Origin: Sipunculus nudus
Lineage: Eukaryota > Annelida > Sipuncula > Golfingiida > Sipunculidae
Direction of reading: 5' to 3'
DNA length: 64,000 nucleotides
Assembly (NCBI GenBank): GCA_026874595.1
Contig: CM049312.1
Location: 57,293,429-57,357,428, forward strand
Below the pieces are notes generated by a model. That model saw nothing but the letters and a program-made list of their open reading frames with translations. It was not told the origin of the DNA and did no database searches. How positions within the stretch are numbered: position 1 is the stretch's first letter; every line of letters starts with the position of its first letter. Positions 35,596 through 47,987 of the stretch are shown piece after piece. The position numbers were made by a program, and so were the translations under genes.

Positions 35596-37039
35596 ACCAA
35601 AGGTAAAAAAAAAATTGCAACAGAAATTCTGTTTGCATGATGCATTTTTGTAAATTATGTAGTTTGACATACTAAAAGTTTACCAAAATCAACCGATGGA
35701 AAATATGAAAATTTTTGGGTTTTTTTTCGACCTGGAGTCGTTATTATTTTAAATATTAGATTTTGACATAAATGACATTACAAATCCACATTTCATTAAC
35801 ACTAGTTCCCAGCACTATACTCAAGTAAGCAAACAATTTAATTAATAACACAGGATACCAAAAAGTGTCACATTGAATATGTATTTTGATTAAAAGAGTG
35901 ATTTTATGTGATTTTTTTTCTTTATAAAAATAGCGTATTTATAGGGTCACTTCACAGACTTTTCTTTAATTCCTTACATCCTTCAACATATTGTTGTATG
36001 TTACGCTGGGATAAATTTGATAATTTCTTGGCTGTGTTTTAAAACAAATTTTGACAAAATACTGTATTTATGAGGAGATATATGGCCGCTTTTGTACTTA
36101 AATGTTACCCCTCCCCCTTAGTGGTAAATCATGGTATACGAGCATTTTAGTCGAGTTGCCAGTAATGGATACCTTTGAATGGTCTATATTATAGAGTTTT
36201 TTTTATGAATTTGTAATGGTAGGTGTCAACTGATACTTTTGAGTTGGTTTGTGTTCACGACGACCTAGGGCAACTTTTGTAATATGCAAACTAGATCCGC
36301 CATTGACGATAATTCTATTTTCTTCTATATTTAAAGAACTAACCATAATAATTGGTCGAATATTGTGCTTAGACCTAGGTTTTCATGGTCAAAGATTCAA
36401 ATGAAACCATATTAGTAACGTTTAACTTCATGTTTTAAATTGTAATATGCAAATTAGGCCTTCATTGAAAAAGGCCTAGGTTCCTCAATATCTGAAAGAC
36501 TATAACCACGATAATTGGCCGAACATTGTGTCTAGACCAATATTTTCATATCATATCTCTCTTCAGAAATACAGTATTTTGTCAAAATTTGTTTTAGAAC
36601 ACAGCCAAGAAATTATCAAATGTATTCCAGCGTAACATACAACAATATGTTGAAGGATGTAAGGAATAAAAAAGAAGTCTGTGAAGTGACCCCATAAATA
36701 CGCTATTTTTATGGATAAAAATCACCTAAAATCCCTTTTTTATCCAAAATACATATTCAATTTGACACTTTTTGGTATCCTGTGTTATCATTAAATAGTT
36801 TTGCTTACTTGTGTACAGTGGTTGGAACTAGGGTTAATGGAATGAGAATGTGTAATGTCATTTATGTCAAAATCTAATATATAAAAAAATTACGACTCCA
36901 GGTTGAAGAAAAACGTAATATTTTCCTATTTCCCCTCAGCTGATTTTGGTAGACTTTTAGTATGTCAAACTACATACCTTACAAAAATGCATTGTGCCCA
37001 TAGAAAATTCTGTTGCATTTTTTTTTTTTACTTTTGGTC
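35596..37039. mobile_element. Large fold-back (long inverted repeat) element
   Basis: A left arm of about 480 bases (35596-36075) is the reverse complement of a right arm (36561-37039), with a spacer of about 485 bases. Landmarks match along the whole length: 'taccaaaggtaaaaa' with its complement 'tttttacttttggt', 'tagtttgacatactaaaag', 'gacataaatgacatta', 'ggataccaaaaagtgtca', 'cttacatccttcaacata', and 'aacaaattttgacaaaata'. By eye the arms are about 85-90% identical. The spacer contains a tandem repeat of about 165 bp ('taatatgcaaactag'/'taatatgcaaattag' at 36278 and 36443; 'attggtcgaatattgtg'/'attggccgaacattgtg'). No coding frame lies in it. This organisation fits fold-back type DNA transposons. 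Confidence 0.8.
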
Positions 37040-37395
37040 TTTATTCTGGCTAAATCTCCTGGCCTATGAGTTCGAATCTCATTTGAGGACTGGTGAGATT
37101 TTTCACGGTCAGCCCCTGCCAAAAGTGGGCGTTCTGCTGGCTTAATGGGGAGTTTCACTCACAAAAAAGTGCGCCTTTGGAGGTTTCCATGGTGTTATGA
37201 CCTCATAATGGGAAGACTGCCCGTCCAGGACCTGCAGATGTGGGACACTCAGCCTTATTTGTGCTGGGACAATCGTAAGTGACAGCCTTGTCAGTTAGTT
37301 CGAAACCGAAATTGAATTTTGCAAATTACAATATACTTTGTTAAAAAAAAAAGAATTAAAAATAGAGGCGGCTACCGCCACCAAAAAAAATATAT
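37037..37395 (+). mobile_element. tRNA-derived SINE, family S2, copy 1 (head shortened)
   Basis: A B box-like 'gagttcgaatctc' (37069-37081) is followed by a long body shared with 37625-38008: 'gagattttt.c..ggtcagccc', 'gggggag..tcactcacaaa'-like segment, 'ggttt.c..tg.tgttatgacc', 'aatggg.a.gac', 'aggacctgcag', 'ttagttcgaa' and a terminal 'aaaaatagaggcggctacc'. Relative to copy 2 the head lacks about 20 bases between the A and B boxes. It begins exactly where the fold-back right arm ends. Confidence 0.65.
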
Positions 37396-37624
37396 ATTTT
37401 ACAAAGTAGACCTAGGCAACAACTAAAGTTTGTTGGGAGGAAAATCAGGTGCAGATTTTTTATTTTATTTTATTTTTATTTTATTTATTTTTTTTTTTTG
37501 AGGGCCCGAGAGAAACCGCCGCAGACTGCCGTGTATGTTGTTTGCCGAACGGCGACCGATCAGAGCTGAAATATATAACCTCTGTAAAAAGCCTGAGGTT
37601 TTGATCTTTCATGAAATTAAATTA
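37396..37624. repeat. Spacer between the two SINE copies with a T-rich tract
   Basis: It holds a (TTTTA)n-like run at 37457-37500, the short repeat shared with 31720-31835 (37500-37575), and an (AAATT)n run at 37613-37630 just before the second SINE. Confidence 0.55.
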
Positions 37625-38008
37625 AATTAAATTGACCGGTTTCTGTGGCTAATGGGTAGAGCACAGGTCTCAAAGCCGGAGAGATCGTGAGTTCGATTCC
37701 AAGCCGAGGCGACGAAATTTTTTCTCGGACGACCCGCGCCCGGGGTGAGCGCTCACCAAGAGTCGTGTTTCGCGCACAAACGAGTTCGCTTTCGGGGGTT
37801 CCTCAGTGTTTTGACCAGGCAATGGGGATGACACACACTCAGGACCCGCAGGAGTGATACAACGAGCCTAATTGGCAACAGAATTAACGAGTATAAGCCC
37901 CTGTCACGTAGTTTGAAGTGGAATGGAACTCTGCCGATGTACATGTTATACATAGTAAGGTAAGCATGAAAAATGGAGGCGGTTACCTACCATGGAAAAA
38001 AAATTCAC
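37625..38008 (+). mobile_element. tRNA-derived SINE, family S2, copy 2
   Basis: The head contains an A box-like tggctaatgggtagagc (37646-37662) and a B box gagttcgattcc (37690-37701), spaced as in tRNA genes. The flanking segments cannot form an acceptor stem, so this is a tRNA-derived SINE and not a tRNA gene. The body matches copy 1 in order, ending with 'gaaaaatggaggcggttacc'. Head and body are GC-richer than the surroundings. Copy 2 is the more complete. Confidence 0.7.
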
Positions 38009-39299
38009 TAAGATTTTGTTGCTTATACAAGACAATTATAGGTGACAAGAGCAGGGAAACTGCAGCTTGTGTATCTCGTTTTCACACAATGCCGGCCTGC
38101 TTGAATGCAGTGATGTCAAATCAAACATATTTAGAGGCTTTGATCGGGCTCATATTAAAACAGTAAGTGACTGATACTGTTTATTTTGTTTGAGACTATG
38201 TTAAACATATATAGCAATAAAACAATGATTTTAAATGCCACCTGGCAAAATCCCTAGAGCCAATTACGGCTTTGTGACCCCTTGTAGAGAGCATACAAAT
38301 CAAATTTAGTAGAAATTTTATTTTTACTACAAAACAAGAAATCGTTAACTGTAAATTTACTAAAGTATCAACAAAAACGTTTATGAGAGCAATAAATCTG
38401 TAGCTGGAAAAATGAAGTTCAGTTTCAGACAGATTGTTTAAACTTCCTCAGCAAGGGCAGAAATGATACTGTCAGATGAGAAGAAGACCACACGCATTGA
38501 TTCATTAAATGAATGCCACCTCATTAAATTTAAAGTCTCCGTTCCTAATTCATCTGCAGCATCTGTGACAAAGAAATCCGTGCTAAATTGTCCGAGTAAT
38601 ATCGAGAAAATATTTTGATTGATGCATCATACACCCCAATTAAAAAATGCCCAAGTTCGTAACTACTTTTTCACGCCGCTGAAAAATTAACACCCTGCAT
38701 GCATAATTGCTTGCGTCAACGAAAAACGTGATTAAACATTTTTTGTTCCGTTTAACATTGCTTGTGTTATATTCTAAGTGTAAATATGCTAAAAGTAACA
38801 CCAAAGTGTTATCGGATCCTACATACCTTCGCTGGTTATGTGAATACAAAGTGTCACATTTCAGCAGCACGGGTTTCCGTAGTGAGCGGGATAACAAATC
38901 TTGCCCCTAATACCAATGAATGGGCGACCACTACCCTTGACAGAGGAAACTCTCCATGTCACAGTACTATATGATATTTGAATTATGGCGATCCAGATTA
39001 ACCTATATATTAATGGATTGTTCTTTTAGTGTAACACTTACGTTTCACAAAGTGTCACCAAAAGCCGCTGAATACTTGTTTGCGTGATGTTGTTAACGGA
39101 CAAACGTTCGGATCAATGAACCATTGCAAAGCATTATACCGTGGGCTCCCGGCGGTGGTATAATAAATAAAAAGTGAGGGATCGGAGACCGTTTCATAAA
39201 TTGTCCAGTAAATATGAATCTGCTGAAAGAAAAACGTCCTCAGTATATTGCCAGTTTTTTCTTGAACGTTAATTTTACAATCATCATCCCCCCCCTCCC
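38009..39299. other. No gene recognised
   Basis: Several overlapping open frames of 60-99 codons on both strands have no motifs. A C-run lies at 39288-39306, where the hAT-related similarity begins. Confidence 0.4.
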
Positions 39300-42200
39300 C
39301 CCCCCCAGGTTTCAATGGGGATAAAAGCAAAACTATAGTAATTATGCAATACATGCCAGTTAATAGTAATAATGAAATAACGAACGTTGTGAGGCATTAG
39401 ATGTAACAACTGTCTCGAGTCGTCAAACATTCAAAGATCGTTAATTCGTTACTCAGAGTTTCACCACAGGTTTCCGTATATTTTGTATCTACAATGGAGA
39501 TCAACGGATAATATTTAATAACAGATATTAAAAAAAAATCATGTGTCGCCTAACCACCCCCTTCTTAAGCACGGTATGGGAGATATATGTCTCTATGTTA
39601 GTCACCCGACTCACCAGGTGCCTTACATGTTTAGGACAAAGTGCGTTCATAGCAATGTACAAACAATATTTCAGAAATTATCTTCATTGACACTTTCCCC
39701 CGACGACCAGGTCCTCAACACCTACCACGCGCTTTCCTTATAGACCGGTTTACTAATGTAGTCAAATTTATGCATGTTTCTTTCCTCGAGACCTGATAAC
39801 GAGTTATTCAGTTTACCTGTATTTAACAATTACAATGTTAGTACAATGTATTTGGAATTCAGTTGCATTAAATCAGTTACTAGGTCGGGCAATTATCGGG
39901 CAAGCTTTCGAGTTGTCATGAAGGCTTGTGCTAATAGGTCGGGTAAGTTTCATGTAAGTTGCGCGTAAATGTATGAAATAAATAGTAAAAAAATTCTATG
40001 GTGTATTCAAAAACAACTAAAATGTTGTAAAATGCATACAGCATGCGCCTGAGAGATGAAGCACAAGGAGAAACTGTTGAGGAATGGGGATGCTGCAAAT
40101 GCTTCGGCATATTTCAAAGCGCACCGCCGGAGAAAAGCAACCCATGGTTGGCTTTGCGGTATGCGACACCGGAACTGCGTTCCTTTGACATGCGCGCTCA
40201 TATAATCCAGCACTTGCCGTCATGAACTAACATTGTAATAGAGGTATGCCTAAATTTTGAATAGGATTGTTAAACGGTTTTAGGTAGAATCATGTTTTCT
40301 AGACATGAAGGCCTGAATTTACGTGGGAAGATTAAATCAATTCGTGGTTTAGATTTGTCCATGGTCTAAGTCTATGGTGATTATAACTCATAGAACAAGC
40401 ATAACTCGCCCCTCCAGGTATAATTCTAATTCAGCTTCGTCAATTTTGGTCAAAATGATGGAGTTGAAGTCTCCAAACATATCGGAAGCAAAGCGTTTAA
40501 AAACGTCGAAAATTATTAGCTTTTTTAAAAGCTGTCAAGAAACAAAAGACCAGCTAACAACGTCACAGTTTTAGAATGAAGAAAGACCATCAAGTAGGGA
40601 TGGAGGAGTTACGGAGGGTGCTTCAATTGTGATGGAAATCAACCTAGTGACTCTGAGTAGATGAGCCCTCGCCTTTCATCAATTCCGCCAAAGGAAACAA
40701 AACTAAAACACGAAAAAAAAATCATTTTCAGTCAAAATGGTACATATTATCCCTGGATCAATTACGATCAATCCATGAAAGGAGTTTTGTGCTTTACATG
40801 TATGAAAGTAGAAAATTTTGACAATATAAAATGGCAAAAACAAGGAGGAAGGATTTGTGACTACCGGTTTTGATAACTTGAAAAAGGCAGCGATAAGATT
40901 CAAGAGCCACAAAGCCTCCGAGTCACATAAAGTTGCTATGTCGGTTGCTCGGAAATTCAGACAGTCAGCAAATGGACTGCAATCTAAGAAAGCAACCTTC
41001 GGAATCTAGCCAAGTCCTTCTTACAGGGACTTCCATTCCGGGGGCATACGCCGGAGGAGGGCAATTTTGTTCAACTTCTCAAACTTTTCCGGGAAAGCGA
41101 CGGCCAAACGGGCAATCAGCTTCACTTCGCCGCAGTCTCAGGAAGAGACGATTGAGATGTCCTGTCACCAAATCGTAAGAGCACTGGCTGAAGGTATCGC
41201 AAAGAATGGACCATTTGGTGTAATGGTTAATGGAACTCAAGAGATAAGTGGTATAGAACAAGAGTCCATTTGCTTTCGCAAAATCTCATCGTGTTGTAGG
41301 ACTTTGTGGGTTTGTATGAACTACCAAACTCATCCAGTGAAGTAACTTGCAGCATGATATGCGACGTCATCAACCGCCTGTCACTGTCGCTGGATTACCC
41401 TTTGGGCCCAGACATACGCTAGCGCGGCCATCATGCAGGACAATTCAGGGGATGCCAAGCTAGAGCGAAAGAACGACAACTGCTCGCACTGCACTTTCAT
41501 TGTAAATCTCATGTTGCAAATCTCATTATGCAGCACGCAGCTTCGGCGTGTCTCACTTTTCGAGCTGCTATCCATTGGGTGCATGAGCTGGGTGTTCTTT
41601 TCAAGATGGGAAGTACAAAGTAAGTACATATTTAAATCTTCTACTTTTATATTTGGTAATATTTTTTAATTAATTGCGTCTGTGTATGATTTAAAATGAT
41701 GTGAGCTGTCAGGGTGTAAAACAAATAAAGCACAAATTTATATAATCATGTGATGGTCCAATATTTACTTTTAAACCCATTTAGGCCATCTTTGAGGAGA
41801 TCGCACACGAGAGCTCTTCTGATGAAGCCTTCAACAATTCGGCCCCTGTGTTCTACTGGTTGGCTATGTAGGTTTGCTGCTATCCTATCCGACAAGGATA
41901 ACTACAAGGCTGTTCTCGAAAGCCTCAGGGAGATGGCGTCATCGGGCTCTTTATAATCGGCTTTCAAGGCGAATGGCCTCCTTGGTCGTTTTGAGAAGGG
42001 AGAAACCTACCTAAGCCTTGAGATGGTCACCAAGCCTGAAGCAGTTCTAGAGCAAATGAATCGTTCCTGTCAAGCCCGCTCAGCTGTCGTTTCGGGGACG
42101 ATACTTATACAAAATATATTAATGCGTTGTATTTCTTTATATAAAATAGTCATTACTTTTTAGCACCGAATGTTGAATAAGTGACTACATCTATATGTAT

Positions 42201-43615
42201 ATGTTTCGAGAAAAAATATGTTTTCAAGAGATCTTGGACTTTGAAATCCATAAGACTTTATGCGCTTGGTAAGACTAGTATTTCTAGGGTTTTCTCCAAC
42301 AATGTAAATTATACTTTCACCCAAATTATCACTGTGCAGGCATGCTGGATGCAGTCAGCGTGACAATAAACAAACCAGATGACAGCATGGCGGACAAATG
42401 AAGAGTTAAACGTACTCTACGAAAAAGCAGTATCCAAGGCAGATGAGCTGGGATTAGATCAACTTCGCCTTCCAAGGAAAAGGAATACGCCTCGACGTTT
42501 CACAGGGCCAGCGACGGCGTTCAACCCAACAAGTGCTGAACAGTTCTACAGAATACAGTACCTGACTTTCGTTGATGCCGTGGTAGTTCAGCTGAACGAG
42601 AGATATGATCCTTCCATGACTGACATGGCTTCGTACAAGTTGCTGGAAGATATGCTTCTCTCTGAGAAAGTAGCGAACGAAAGCTTTATCCAGATATATC
42701 CGGAGCTGAAGAAGGATACCTTGGCAGTGCAGCTTGGCTTGTTCGGGCAGACGACCGGAGCGGGTAGTTTGCATGCAGCCGAAGTCGCATACCGTGAAAT
42801 GTCAAAGTAAGTAAGTAAAAGACCTGTTCCCTTAAGTCGTCATACTACTCAAGTTGCCCCTCGTATGTCCAGTCTCATCAAGTGAGCGCGAACAGAGCTT
42901 TTCTACTCTGCGGTGCCTCAGACATGGTTGAGTGGAGGCTGAAGGCAGCAGCTGTGTGCAACAGCCATCATGACTTGCTCGACAGATTTTCTGTCCAAAG
43001 CCTCGCTAAGGAATTCGCCAACAGAAGCGGGAGGAGGCGCCAAACACATGGGCATTTCTTTGACTAGATGACAAGAAACTTCTGCGACACCTAGCACTTA
43101 AAGCGTTTATGCTACTGCACCGTTTAAGAGAATAAGAACTTAACAAGTATGATTCTCTCCTGTGTTTTACCTGATTCTGCCATATGATCATCACCACATG
43201 GCATATTAAGAAATGACTCAAATGATGATAAGAATATATCTATACCGTTTACCTCCGACAACCCATCGGGTTTTATTCATTATTTGGCGTGCTTGATAAA
43301 ACCCCTTTTAATCAAGCTTTGTAAACAGAGTTTCTTAGTTATCATCGTTCTTGATATTATGATTTTTTATCGAGTAATTTATCATTTAACTATTTATTTG
43401 TTTATTCATTTAGTTGTGGATTCATGTATTTGTTCATTAACAATATCACTTCTTCTAGACTTATTTACATAAGTGAATACATAATACTAGTTCTATTTTA
43501 AATCCTCTAGCAGTGTATACTGTCATGATCAGGATGATACCTAGATACCTGGTCTTATGATCATCGATTTTCATGGTATAATATAAAACAGAAACAAAAT
43601 ACAAAATATTACTTT
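39300..43615 (+). mobile_element. Decayed hAT-superfamily DNA transposon (element A)
   Basis: The span is set by similarity to 52845-54125 on the opposite strand. Left shared block: 39300-40150, including 'gcaatacatgc', 'gaggcatt', 'gtttgacgac/gtcgtcaaac', 'cctcgagacc' and 'gcatgcgcctgagag'. Right shared block: 43176-43615, including 'ccatatgatcatca', 'gaaatgactcaaatgatgat', 'tttagttgtggattcat', 'ctgtcatgatca' and 'cttatgatcatcga'. Between the blocks lies a transposase pseudogene (40455-43067). I could not find a terminal inverted repeat or 8-bp duplication at its ends, so the copy is probably truncated on both sides. Confidence 0.75.
40455..43067 (+). pseudogene. hAT transposase pseudogene, ZMYM1/TTF-type zinc-finger class
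   Basis: Pieces of one protein appear in order across frames. First, an N-terminal segment (MELKSPNISEAKRLK). Then a TTF-type zinc finger (YPWINYD, CFTCMK, then GFDNLKKA and HKASESHKVA after a frameshift near 40865). The DUF4371/RNase H-like region follows (GTQEISGIEQESICFR, HCKSHVANLIMQHAA, WVHELGVLFK, about 41130-41620). Next are WLCRFAAI, DNYKAVLESLREMAS and GRFEKGE (41850-42080). The 143-codon intact stretch 42379-42810 has RRFTGPATAFNPTSA. Last is the C-terminal dimerisation region (CPVSSSEREQSFSTLR, AAVCNSHHDLLD, 42860-43067). Stops and at least four frame changes make it non-functional. GT-AG-like boundaries (donor gtaagt at 41620, acceptor at 41782-41784; donor at 42807) suggest that the ancestor had introns. 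Full-length relatives are several hundred residues. Confidence 0.85.
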
Positions 43616-45217
43616 ATGAATTAGATTAGTTACTTCTGTTTGTCGTTACGAAAGAAGAGTTATACAACACAAGATTCGCCTATTTGTATTTATTTTTTTT
43701 TTTCATTTTTTTTTTATTAAGTTCCGGGTTCTGTAAATTGGCCCTTTGAATAGCAGATTGCGTGGGGATGAGGAGATATGTCAATCCTGGAACCAATAAT
43801 ATGTTTTGAAGAGTTTTATATTTAAAAAAAATCAGAATCCTTATTTTTTTGCCGGGCGATAGAATCACATATAGATGTTATTAGAGCGACGGTTATCCAA
43901 AGGAAGAGTATAATGGCATCGTACGCATGGCAGTAACTCTGCATTGACCCTGTTCTGTCGCCTTGCGTCCAGCTGAGGCAACTGTTTATATAATTCTAAG
44001 ACAAACTAATGCGCAATCCGAGAGCAAGGCCCGCCCGCAAAAAAACATTGTCTCTTAAACTAAAAATCACTGTACAAATATCCAGATGAGCCATCCTATT
44101 TAGTTTGATACACATTTTCATAAAATTTTGAGGAATTGAGTGTATAAACAATCAGTAAAAAATTCAATGACAGGATGAATTTGTCTGGATCAGGATAATT
44201 ATCGCCTAATCAAGGAAATCGATCCTGCAAGAGATCTTATATACTGTTTCTTTACCTTAAGACCAATTCTTATACAAATCACACTGAAATTCACTTGAAG
44301 TGTACTTGATAATTTAAATGGCATAAACGCTTTTTTTTCTTTGCACTTGATAATAATTAATAACATTTGCATTTGACTTGTAGTAGGCAGTTGCATCGAG
44401 AAGAACCAAGTTTCATTTGAACTCAATCGTGGTCAATATAGTTACCTCAAGGTCTTAAATATAACTAGATTTCAACTGAAGCCTTTGAGATACATGAGAT
44501 GGCTCAAATAAAACCCTTAACCTAGCTCGGTAAGCGCTTTGTAGAACCAGCTTATAAATATTTGAAGTGATTCCCATCTGACCTAAGTGTACTGCATACA
44601 GAGTTCAAGAATGCCGCTCAGAACAGCCAACGCGCTTAGTATAATTAATGAAGTGTATTTTAATTGACCTACTTAAATAATTTATAACTATGACTGGTCG
44701 GCCAACAATGCTATTGTCTGGGAAGGTCCTCTCAGGTATTTAATCATTCATTTCCTCACGGAATCAGTCTCATATGTATCCAAGTAAACAATTATTAGGA
44801 ATGTGTGTTAACATGAACAAGTAAAGGACCGCCATTGTAATTGGCTACCTGGTCCCTTCCATGTGTCGTTAAAGCATTTTTTTTGGGTTGGATATAAAAC
44901 ACATAATTCCGTTATAAAACGCGAAGATAATTACATTCGGATTAGCTTTAATCGTGACAACAGTATGCATGTTATATACATATATTGGTTAGCAGGGCTT
45001 GGGATATACACAAATTCGTATAAAATAGTGGTCAACCTACCTGAGTATACTTGTGTGTTGGTTCGTTAGCCGCCAAACGCTGTCTTATTGGAATGTAAAT
45101 GATAAAAATGGAGGGGGTTTATAATCTGATATCACATTCAATATCAGTCCCTTTTGACTTTACCTCCAATGTTTAGGGACCTTTCATCCTTGCAGTCTTC
45201 CCAGAAAGCATTTAATC
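43616..45217. other. No gene recognised
   Basis: AT-rich with T- and A-runs near 43690-43720. No coding or repeat signal was linked to other parts of the window. Confidence 0.4.
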
Positions 45218-45618
45218 CACTCAGCCATTATAGGCGCTACAGGTTATTGCCTCCGCCAAGGAGGTTATGTTTCCACCGGCGTTGGTCTGTTCGTTCGTTT
45301 ACATTATTACTCGAAGTGTAATGAACGGGTTTTGAGAAAACTTTTCAAGATAGTTCGGCAATGATACAAGGAATAATTGGTTAAATTTTGGGATGATCCA
45401 GATCACCATCTTGATCCATTTTTTTCTGCATTTCTGATAATGGCCTTAAGGGTTACGAAAATGAGCTGACTTGTTAAGTCTGTTGCTACTAAATTGCGCT
45501 CAATGTCAACATGCCATAACGCTCAGTGAATGTTCTGCTGAGTTTATCACACATTTCTTACAATTATGCCATATGGTGGTAATGAGCTGCATTGGCGGAG
45601 TCCGGGCTCGCTGAGTGC
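45218..45618 (+). mobile_element. Non-autonomous DNA transposon (MITE) with 'cctccgccaagg' end
   Basis: The left side reads cactcag then gcctccgccaaggaggtta, and the right side reads ttggcggag then ctcgctgagtg. These are inverted ends: cactcag pairs with ctgagtg, and ctccgccaa with ttggcggag. The body has 'cgttcgttt', 'gatgatccagatcac' and 'ttctgcatttc', as in a dispersed repeat I know to be widespread in aquatic animals. It is about 400 bases long and has no coding frame. Family M copies at 1086, 14620 and 25550 are organised similarly. Confidence 0.65.
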
Positions 45619-46903
45619 AAATTTGTAGTTCATTCTTTATTTACCTGTTGACTTGACCAGTACCCATTCACTCCCGGGACAAGAATGCGCACCCTTTTTT
45701 AAAAATTGCTTGACGCCTATGAACCCGTCGAGAAAGTAAATATTTCGAACTTTAAAGCCAAAATGGCAGGTTAATAAAAATGTCTAACCATAGAGCTTAA
45801 ATCATTATTATAATGCAGAATACGAGGAAACAATCAGTCAAGAAGAAATGAATTTTACTAGTTTACAGTTTTACTCTTCTACTGTACAGTTTGATTATTG
45901 GTAAAAATTTACGCAAAACCTAATACAACCTCTATATCATAAATGTTTTATGGGTTTTGTAATATAAGGCTTAATGTAAGAGAAAAAAAATATATTCTCC
46001 GAATTATTCAATCACTTTAATTTTTTTACTCATTTCTGTTCCTTTATTAATCATTGATGAACTCCGTTCGGCTCTCAGGAGCTTAGGGTGCGACTGAACC
46101 ATCCGTGAGGACTGGGATAGCTGGAGATTACAGACCATTTGCTCATGCGTGAAATGTCCGAATATATATATTTCTGAGTTTTATCTCTGACAGTGTTTGA
46201 TCATCAGTGACATGGACTATAGAAAAGGATAATCAATCACCAATCAATATGATTTTTCATTTAAAGTTGCAATTTGGTTACTTCCATCAAAACTGTTAGC
46301 TTGTGAAACAATGATAAATGGAAAGTCTTAATATACAACATAGGAGGTTTATGAGAAAAAAGTAAACACATTCATTGGCGGCTATGATATATTATATTGC
46401 AGATTACATTTCCTAACTACAGAAATAAATTGTATTCATTCTAATGAGGTTAGTGAACCTATTTAAGAGAAGCAATGAGCAGTTTAAATGCGTCAGACAG
46501 TACTGCCTGGAATTATATCTATGGGATCAATATATAATGGTTGATGTAATGTAAGCTACTGAGCCTATAAATTAATGGCTACGGCACGTATTACTCAATG
46601 TATTACTCATTCTCATATGTTTTTTCTTCTTTTAAAGAATTTCTCAATAAAACGCGTCAAGTTGAAATTGGCCGAACGATAAAAACGTTCCTATTTTAAT
46701 TGTGCTTGTTGCAAGGCGAGTCGATCATTTTATAAATATAAATATTAACATGAATATGTAATATCGAATATTAACAATGGTGTCCTTTCGCGATATCTGT
46801 GTCCTCCCCAGCAAACCAATCTTTACAAGTTTTGTTCTTAGGTAGAAAAACGAATAAAATATACATGTTATACGAGATAGATAAATATTAAATATTGAAA
46901 GTG
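45619..46903. other. No gene recognised
   Basis: AT-rich DNA with no long open frame and no recognised repeats. Confidence 0.4.
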
Positions 46904-47040
46904 AAGCTTGCTTTGCTAGCGAAGCGGTTGGTACGCCGGACTTGTGCGCCACTGTTATGGGTTCGAACCCCGGATCGGCCAAGTATTTCCCTCCGAGCAA
47001 TTCGTCTTCATAACACAATAAAAGTTTCCTAGGATTCACA
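46904..47040 (+). mobile_element. tRNA-derived SINE head, family S3
   Basis: An A box-like tagcgaagcggttgg (46918-46932) and a perfect B box ggttcgaacccc (46960-46971) are spaced as in a tRNA. The TpsiC arm can form, but the 5' seven bases (gctttgc) cannot pair with the 3' segment (atcggcc), so no acceptor stem exists. The following 'ctccgagcaattcgtcttc...aataaaa' is probably the SINE body. It differs from S1 and S2. A degenerate tRNA pseudogene is the alternative. Confidence 0.55.
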
Positions 47041-47987
47041 TAAACTTTAGGTCAATGATATTCTGATATATCACATGTTCAGATTGATGAAATTAGCGGC
47101 ATCACAACCAGCAAGTATCCGACAGTTTTAAATAAAGCAGACAGATTATCAGTAAATAAGTATGAACTAGCTGCATCCGTGGAAAAACCACGGCTCTATC
47201 TGATGCATATTTTTGTATTGAACTGATAGGAACTAGACGACGCATATTTAAATCCTGAGGTTTTTGCTTGAACGAACTTTTGTCATGTGTTTCACTTATA
47301 TGATATAAAGATTACTTCTGCTAGAATTCTATAGGAACACCCTCCCCCAAAAAAATCAACATAGAAAGAAAAAATATTCTATCCCAGAAATCACACAAAA
47401 ATAAATCTCACAAATAAATTTTGGCAAGAGACGTGAGGCATGTACAGGGTGTAAGAATTTTTAAGTGAGAAGTTTTTTTTCCAATAAACAACAAGGTCCG
47501 ACAGCTTCATTGCTTGAGAAATATTGTAGATATAACGAATGCATAAAAAAAGCATTCTACCATGAAATTATATGAAAGATGCTTAGTATAAGTTGAAGCT
47601 CTGGCGACATCGTGAAACACGATGTTTATTTAGTGAAGTCAGCTGAGGGTATAGTCTAAGGCATGTTAACAGACACATGCATTATTTGTATACACATGCA
47701 TATGTCGTTTAAGTCTCTTGTACGCGAAACGTATAGCTGCCAATGGGAAAAAGATAGGGCCAGAAAAATATATTCCAACAGTATTAAATTTTTTGTTAAA
47801 GCTCTGTAAATGGTCATGAAATAAGCAGGTCTGATGCACATTTGACAACTCTCCCAGATAAAACAAAAAAAAGCAGGTTGATATATTTCAATGAAAGCAT
47901 TTAGCAAAGAAACCACTTCAGCCTTGGTTCGTTGCATTGTCTTTCAGCATATTAACGCAAAATGTAATATAGAGATTTTGCTGAAAA
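47041..47987. other. No gene recognised
   Basis: AT-rich DNA. A 93-codon minus frame (47656-47937) shows no motif. Confidence 0.4.

Noticed and set aside
37625-37715. Functional tRNA gene
   Set aside because: Good A and B boxes, but no acceptor stem, and a 300-base body shared with a neighbouring copy shows that it is a SINE.
46904-46985. Functional tRNA gene
   Set aside because: A and B boxes and a T arm are present, but the 5' and 3' segments cannot form an acceptor stem. A SINE head or pseudogene fits better.
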